From NCBI GenBank assembly GCA_024642295.1, contig JAHEBK010000050.1, positions 1 to 9,062 of the forward strand: DNA of 9,062 nucleotides, in the 5' to 3' direction. The notes under the pieces were generated by a model. That model made no database searches. It had not been told where the DNA came from and saw only the letters and a program-made list of their open reading frames with translations. The stretch is from Flavobacterium sp. Its GTDB lineage: Bacteria; Bacteroidota; Bacteroidia; Flavobacteriales; Flavobacteriaceae. Positions 5,199 through 9,062 of this stretch are shown piece by piece (within the stretch, counting starts at the first letter, position 1; every line of letters starts with the position of its first letter). The position numbers were made by a program, and so were the translations under genes.

Positions 5199-5294
5199 TT
5201 TCTTGACTATACTTTTTTGAGATTGCCCCATGTTTTTTTAATTTTTACAAAACACATCTTGTAGGTGTATTCGGGGTATATAATGCTTTAGTGC

Positions 5295-5326
5295 TTGTTT
5301 ATGAGTGTTTTAGGGTTTTAAATTTG
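5295..5326 (+). promoter_or_regulatory. Promoter of the small TPR-like gene, with a duplicated -7 box
   Basis: TTG (5295-5297) is followed 21 bp later by TAAATTTG (5319-5326), a full match to the Flavobacterium promoter pattern. A second TAAATTTG stands 13 bp further on (5332-5339), part of a near-perfect tandem repeat TTTTAAATTTGGA / TTTTAAATTTGA (5316-5340), but it has no TTG at a suitable distance. The start of transcription would be near 5332, which argues for translation from the ATG at 5388. Confidence 0.6.
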
Positions 5327-5387
5327 GATTTTAAATTTGAAGATGTATCTTAGACTCCCTTATTTAACTAAACCACAAGTTCTATTT

Positions 5388-5735
5388 ATGAAAAAAAACA
5401 TTGAAAAACCAAAGACTAATTTAATCATATTATTAGTTTTTTCTTTTTTCTTAATGGGAGTAATTAATGTTAGCTCCCAGACAATTACAACAGATTCAAT
5501 TTGTAAAAAGAAATATGTTTCTGTAGATGTGCATAAAACGTATGAAAGAGTCATTGCCAAAGGGTATGAGTCAATTGAAATGTTTGAGTATTTAGGAGAT
5601 TATTATTACAGAATTAATGAGCTTGAAAAATCAAAATTATACTTTGAGCTTTTATTTAGAAAATACAAAACTTCTCAAATTTCAGCAAGAACCATTGAAC
5701 TTTACAACTCAATTAAAGAATTGGCTAAATCGTAA
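5388..5735 (+). CDS. Small exported protein with a TPR-like helical repeat
   Basis: From the ATG at 5388 the product has 115 residues. A Sec-type signal peptide covers about residues 1-31 (basic MKKNIEKPK, hydrophobic LIILLVFSFFLMGVI, then NVSSQ). The mature part of about 85 residues contains TYERVIAKGYESIEMFEYLG and DYYYRINELEKSKLYFELLF, which fit one tetratricopeptide-type helix pair plus flanking helix. This resembles the TPR region before the OmpA domain in proteins encoded next to PorP/SprF in Bacteroidota, but no OmpA domain or SprF-like gene is here. An upstream in-frame ATG at 5337 would add 17 residues that are not signal-like and overlaps the second -7 box, so it is not used. It is monocistronic between its own promoter and terminator. 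Function unknown; probably a periplasmic or envelope protein-binding module. Confidence 0.7.
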   Translation: MKKNIEKPKTNLIILLVFSFFLMGVINVSSQTITTDSICKKKYVSVDVHKTYERVIAKGYESIEMFEYLGDYYYRINELEKSKLYFELLFRKYKTSQISARTIELYNSIKELAKS

Positions 5736-5772
5736 ATGCATGAAATATAGTGCGTAAGGTTTTGATTAAATG

Positions 5773-5803
5773 AAAAACACCTCCATTGTTGGAGGTTTTT
5801 TTT
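5773..5803 (+). terminator. Intrinsic terminator after the TPR-like gene
   Basis: ACCTCCA (5779-5785) pairs with TGGAGGT (5790-5796) around the loop TTGT, preceded by an A-run and followed by eight T. It is 43 bp after the stop codon and 29 bp from the end of the convergent DUF4252 gene; the A-run upstream may also let it work in reverse. Confidence 0.85.
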
Positions 5804-5831
5804 ATAGGGTGGTGAAAGAAGCTTGCAGCTT

Positions 5832-6359
5832 TTATTTTTGTTTGGTTGCTTTTTTAAATTCATCTCCACCAGGTATTTTCATTTTATCTGTTAGGATAGC
5901 AATTTCATTTAAATTAAAATTACCTGTCAATGACATTAGAACGGTTTCGTTATCTCGGCTATTACCTTCAATAAACATTAACAATTCTTTAATTTGAGAG
6001 TCAGTCATACCTGATTTAGCTACAATTCTAATACTTTTACCGTTTTCATTTAGTTTCATCAGTTCTTCCAGTCCAACGGTTTTAATGTAGTTATTCGCTG
6101 TTGCTTTCATATCTGAAGCTGCATTTGTATTGGTTGTTGTGTACACTTTAAGATTGTCTAATTTTTTAATTAAGTTCATGTATTGTTGCATTTCTTTATC
6201 AGTGGCATCTACTTTAACTTTACTCATCAAATCAAACATTTTTTTATTTACTATAACTGCAGTGATGCCATCTCGATCATTAAATTTATCTAATGCATTT
6301 TGGGCATAAAATGGTGTTGTTAGTATTATTAATAAGAAAATTGTGAGAAGCTTTTTCAT
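5832..6359 (-). CDS. DUF4252 family exported protein
   Basis: The 175-residue product has a Sec signal peptide (MKKLLTIFLLIILTTPFYAQ, cleavage near residue 19-20) without a lipobox cysteine. The mature part has the layout of DUF4252: VNKKMFDLMSKV near the N-terminus, a KKLDNLKVYTTTN segment at about 65-77, MKATANNYIKTVGLEELMKL, and the C-terminal NETVLMSLTGNFNLNEIAILTDKM. The family is common in Bacteroidota; its function is unknown. Members often sit in pairs near an ECF sigma factor gene, from what I recall of flavobacterial genomes; here there is one copy and no sigma factor. It lies 18 bp after the 80-residue membrane protein gene, so the two are probably one operon. Confidence 0.82.
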   Translation of the reverse strand: MKKLLTIFLLIILTTPFYAQNALDKFNDRDGITAVIVNKKMFDLMSKVKVDATDKEMQQYMNLIKKLDNLKVYTTTNTNAASDMKATANNYIKTVGLEELMKLNENGKSIRIVAKSGMTDSQIKELLMFIEGNSRDNETVLMSLTGNFNLNEIAILTDKMKIPGGDEFKKATKQK

Positions 6360-6377
6360 TTTTTATGATGTATTATT

Positions 6378-6620
6378 TTATTTGTCAATAAAAATTTTAT
6401 TTTTTGCAAGTTCAAATTCATGAATATACATTACACTTTTCATGCCACGATTTAATGGAATTGATATTGCTGTTAATGCTTTTTGAGTTTCTATGAGTGC
6501 TATATCAGGACTATCAAAACTACCTAATGTTGAATTTTTTGTTTTGTTGTTGTAAATAGTAGCAAAGGCTATTCCTATGACAACAATTAAAAGAATACTT
6601 TTTACAATTGTTGTTTTCAT
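6378..6620 (-). CDS. Small hypothetical membrane protein upstream of DUF4252
   Basis: From the ATG at 6620 the product is 80 residues: a short basic start (MKTTIVK), one hydrophobic segment (SILLIVVIGIAFATIY, about 8-23), then a soluble part with SPDIALIETQKALTAISIPLNRGMKSVMYIHEFELAKNKIF. A start four codons earlier would use TTG and is less likely. The ETQKAL...LN-GM-----EFE--K-KIF pattern reminds me of the C-terminal end of longer single-span proteins found beside ECF sigma factors and DUF4252 genes in flavobacteria. If so, this copy lacks the cytoplasmic N-terminal part and may be a shortened or decayed form. No frameshifted N-terminal remnant was recognised in the 88 bp upstream. Function unknown. 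Confidence 0.6.
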   Translation of the reverse strand: MKTTIVKSILLIVVIGIAFATIYNNKTKNSTLGSFDSPDIALIETQKALTAISIPLNRGMKSVMYIHEFELAKNKIFIDK

Positions 6621-6708
6621 TGTAGTTGTCAATTATTTAAGTTCAAATATCAATTAATTAAAACTAAAGATAGTATTTTTACGTTAATTACCTATATAAA
6701 TTAATATT

Positions 6709-8103
6709 ATGAGAAGCAGATTGGTTCTAATTGTTTTTTTGATTTTTACATCCTTTACTTTTCAAAGTTGTGAAGATAATGATGATATAGCGTTGCCTGT
6801 AAATCTTCAAATTAATGATTTTATTTGGAAAGGGCTTAATGTTTATTATTTATGGCAGGCTGATGTGCCAAATTTGGCTGATAATAGATTCCCAAATCAA
6901 GAACAATACAAGAGTTTTTTATCACTGTATACTCCTGAAGATTTATTTGATGGTTTGCGAATTGATAAAAAAATCGATCGATTCAGTTGGATAGTTAGTG
7001 ATTATTCTGTGTTAGAACAAGTATTACAAGGAGTTTCTAAAAATAATGGTATTGAATTTGGGCTGAGTTATAAGCCTGGAAATACAAATGAAATTATTGG
7101 ATATGTACGCTATATAATTCCGAATTCTGATGCGGCGACTAAGGATATCAAGAGAGGAGATATATTTTATGCGGTTAATAATGTGCCTTTAAATGGGGAC
7201 AATTATAGAGAACTATTGTCTAATACTGATGATAGTTATACTTTAAGTTTTGCCGATTTTGATGGAGTAAATTTTACACCTAATGGTAAAACAATTAATT
7301 TTACGAAAACTGTTTTGAGTGAGAATCCCATTTTGATTAATAAAGTGATTAGCTCTGGTGGACATAAAATAGGGTATTTAATGTATAATGGATTTTACTC
7401 TACTTATGATGCTCAATTAAACGATGCCTTCGGTTCTTTAAAAGCCCAGGGAGTTACTGATTTGGTTTTGGATTTACGATATAACGGAGGAGGTTCTGTT
7501 TTAACTGCTACCCGATTAGCAAGTATGATAACTGGGCAATTTAGTAATCAAGTCTTTACTAAATTGACTTATAATGCTAAAAAGAGTGGTAATAATGTGA
7601 ACTATTTATTCCCCAATAAAATCAATTCAACAGAAATTAATAGTTTGAATTTATCAAAAGTGTATATTCTAACTTCTCAAAGTACAGCATCTGCATCCGA
7701 ATTAATTGTAAATGGTTTGGCACCATATATAGATGTGGTTCAGATAGGTGATTTAACTTTTGGTAAAAATGTAGCTTCAATTACTTTATATGATTCTTCT
7801 AATTTTAGTTCAAAAAATAGAAATCCAAATCATAAATATGCAATGCAACCTATTGTGGCGAAATCAGTAAATAAAAATGGTTTTGGAGAATATGAAACGG
7901 GTTTGGTTCCTACTTTTAAATTAAAAGAATCATTGCGAACACTTGGTATTCTTGGAGATGCTTCAGAGCCTTTATTGAGTGTGGCAATTGGGAAAATTAC
8001 GGGTACAAGTAAAATATCAAGACAAACCGTTCCCAATGAAGGAATTAATCTAATTAATGATTCTAAAACATTGACAGGAAGAAATGAAATGCATATTGAA
8101 TAA
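6709..8103 (+). CDS. S41-family (C-terminal processing type) peptidase lipoprotein
   Basis: The 464-residue protein opens with a lipoprotein signal peptide, FTFQSC with Cys21, followed by EDNDD; an acidic stretch right after the cysteine resembles the lipoprotein export signal that sends Bacteroidota lipoproteins to the cell surface. An N-terminal helical domain (about 33-100) precedes a PDZ-like domain (about 103-200; GYVRYIIPNSDAATKDIKRGD is the ligand-groove region). The S41 catalytic domain follows: VLDLRYNGGGSV (253-264), STASASE (325-331) and GDLTFGKN (347-354). Ser328 and Lys353 form the expected Ser-Lys dyad, 25 residues apart as in Prc and CtpA, so it is probably an active endopeptidase. 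The last 40 residues are a low-similarity tail. It is divergent from the small membrane protein/DUF4252 pair and ends 24 bp from the convergent DUF389 gene. Substrate unknown. Confidence 0.9.
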   Translation: MRSRLVLIVFLIFTSFTFQSCEDNDDIALPVNLQINDFIWKGLNVYYLWQADVPNLADNRFPNQEQYKSFLSLYTPEDLFDGLRIDKKIDRFSWIVSDYSVLEQVLQGVSKNNGIEFGLSYKPGNTNEIIGYVRYIIPNSDAATKDIKRGDIFYAVNNVPLNGDNYRELLSNTDDSYTLSFADFDGVNFTPNGKTINFTKTVLSENPILINKVISSGGHKIGYLMYNGFYSTYDAQLNDAFGSLKAQGVTDLVLDLRYNGGGSVLTATRLASMITGQFSNQVFTKLTYNAKKSGNNVNYLFPNKINSTEINSLNLSKVYILTSQSTASASELIVNGLAPYIDVVQIGDLTFGKNVASITLYDSSNFSSKNRNPNHKYAMQPIVAKSVNKNGFGEYETGLVPTFKLKESLRTLGILGDASEPLLSVAIGKITGTSKISRQTVPNEGINLINDSKTLTGRNEMHIE

Positions 8104-8127
8104 ACTAAAGTTGAAGTGTTAAGTTGG

Positions 8128-9062
8128 TTATTTCTGATTATAAATTTCTATTGATTTTTTGGACAATCGTTGTGCCAACCAACTAGATAGTTTTATTTCT
8201 GATTCTTTATCAAGTACTTTTTTACTTTTGTATACTAAGACAGGAATTGTTTTTACACTGTCTGTTTCTTGGTTGTATATGTGATTAGCAATAGCAATAT
8301 TTTCAATATCAGGAAAGAGTATTTTTACTTCACCTAATAGCGCTTTGTTATCGTAAGTATTGGTCTTAATCTGGTTTTTTAAATTTAAAATTGTTACATC
8401 TTTTTCGCTTAAAACAGATTTATTGTGTTTAATTTCATTCAAAATATCACTTTTTAAATCGGTGGTATCTTGCATTATCAATAATTGGGTATTATTGATG
8501 TCATAAGTTTTGAGCTTATTGTTTAATTTTTTTATTTCTTCCTCTGTGAATTTTTTGGAAAGAAAACCAAGTTCTAATTTTTTTGGACTTTGATTAAATT
8601 TTGTCTTTTTATATAAAATTGCAATGCCTTTACTTGAGAATTCCTTTTCCATAAAAACATCTACAGCATGTTGGTATTTTTTTTCTTGAAATAATTGATA
8701 CGCAAAATAAAGACTTGGTAAAATAAGGATAGTAATAAGAGTTGTTATGGTGTATTTTACTTTTGTTTGGTATTTATCATCCAGTTGTTTTTTGGTTGGG
8801 TATTTTAAATATTTGACAATAATAAAAGTCGAAATACAGATGAATACACAATTAATAGAATACAAATAGATGGCTCCAAAAAAGAAGCGGTAACTTCCTA
8901 TGGCAAGTCCATATCCTGCAGTACAAAGCGGAGGCATTAAAGCCGTAGCGATGGCAACACCTGGAATTGGATTTCCTTTTTCGACTCTAGTAATGGCAAT
9001 TGCTCCAACTATACCACCAGAAAAAGCGATGATAATGTCATAAAAATTAGGAGCTGTTCGAG
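8128..9062 (-). CDS. DUF389 family membrane protein (5' end outside the window)
   Basis: The minus-strand frame is open from the stop at 8128 to the window edge, 311 full codons. The ATG at 8937 is internal, because conserved family sequence continues upstream of it: IIIAFSGGIVGAIAITR, then NPIPGVAIATALMPPLCTAGYGLAIG, the signature of DUF389 (TIGR00341-type) proteins. Further hydrophobic segments follow: GAIYLYSINCVFICISTFIIVKY and TTLITILILPSLYFAYQLF. The last 180 or so residues are a hydrophilic, Lys-rich tail (for example KKFTEEEIKKLNNKLKTYDI) with no domain I recognise. The family is made of multi-span membrane proteins of unknown function. It converges on the S41 gene with 24 bp between and no visible hairpin terminator. 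Confidence 0.88.
   Translation of the reverse strand, partial: RTAPNFYDIIIAFSGGIVGAIAITRVEKGNPIPGVAIATALMPPLCTAGYGLAIGSYRFFFGAIYLYSINCVFICISTFIIVKYLKYPTKKQLDDKYQTKVKYTITTLITILILPSLYFAYQLFQEKKYQHAVDVFMEKEFSSKGIAILYKKTKFNQSPKKLELGFLSKKFTEEEIKKLNNKLKTYDINNTQLLIMQDTTDLKSDILNEIKHNKSVLSEKDVTILNLKNQIKTNTYDNKALLGEVKILFPDIENIAIANHIYNQETDSVKTIPVLVYKSKKVLDKESEIKLSSWLAQRLSKKSIEIYNQK

Noticed and set aside
5199..5294. Possible structured RNA, with CCCC (5226-5229) and GGGG (5273-5276) flanking ACAC and GTGT
   Set aside because: Pairing is short and interrupted, and it matches no riboswitch or small RNA I know. Nothing else is recognised between the tRNA terminator and the promoter at 5295.
5360..5560. 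66-codon minus-strand frame opposite the small TPR-like gene
   Set aside because: It overlaps the signal peptide and TPR-like gene in antisense and has no features of its own.
5770..5997. 75-codon plus-strand frame starting MKNTSIVGGFFYR
   Set aside because: It begins in the terminator hairpin and runs antisense through the end of the DUF4252 gene.
6378..6632. Longer version of the small membrane protein starting at 6632
   Set aside because: This start would be a TTG codon; an ATG four codons later gives a more usual start with a basic residue next to it.
7830..8036. 68-codon minus-strand frame inside the S41 peptidase gene
   Set aside because: Antisense shadow of a well-supported coding region.
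8128..8937. DUF389 protein starting at the ATG at 8937
   Set aside because: The frame stays open to the window edge and the upstream codons encode conserved family sequence ending in IPGVAIATAL, so this ATG is internal.

Overview
The window looks like a chromosomal segment of a Bacteroidota bacterium, most likely a Flavobacterium or close relative. The DNA is AT-rich and genes mostly lack clear Shine-Dalgarno sequences. Several intergenic regions carry the Bacteroidota promoter pattern (-7 box TAnnTTTG, at best with a -33 TTG). The gene content is typical of flavobacteria: a stand-alone PASTA protein next to ddl, lipoproteins, an exported DUF4252 protein and an S41 lipoprotein protease. Nothing points to a prophage, transposon, CRISPR array or defence island; most of the window is ordinary core genome.

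Layout. Positions 1-940 (minus): the N-terminal part of an RluA/RluD-type pseudouridine synthase, overlapping the end of a membrane-anchored two-PASTA protein. Divergent from these is ddl (1061-2038), whose leader holds an array of 8-bp repeats containing two perfect palindromes. A bidirectional terminator separates ddl from a convergent lipoprotein with an FKBP-type isomerase domain and a calcium-binding-like Asp/Gly-rich tail (2125-3084, minus). Next come an S4-domain RNA-binding protein and a PyrR-like phosphoribosyltransferase (3163-4091, plus), then a convergent shikimate kinase overlapping by 9 bp (4083-4601, minus).

The centre (4672-5198) is a tRNA block: a good promoter, two identical tRNA-Lys(UUU) genes, a terminator hairpin, tRNA-Leu(GAG), and a terminator with a 23-bp perfect stem. 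Between the tRNA-Lys copies lies a third, partial copy: the last 16 nt of the tRNA plus its flank, 22 bp in all, preceded by a small hairpin. This is the most unusual structure in the window.

The right part holds a small exported TPR-like protein (5388-5735), a minus-strand pair (DUF4252 protein and an 80-residue membrane protein), a divergent S41 peptidase lipoprotein (6709-8103), and the C-terminal part of a DUF389 membrane protein that runs off the right edge (8128-9062, minus).

Functional links: Ddl makes the D-Ala-D-Ala used in peptidoglycan and the neighbouring PASTA protein may bind peptidoglycan, so the left end has a cell-envelope theme. The other genes are housekeeping (RNA modification and binding, nucleotide salvage or regulation, aromatic synthesis, tRNAs) or exported proteins of unknown role. 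I found no clearly new multi-gene system.
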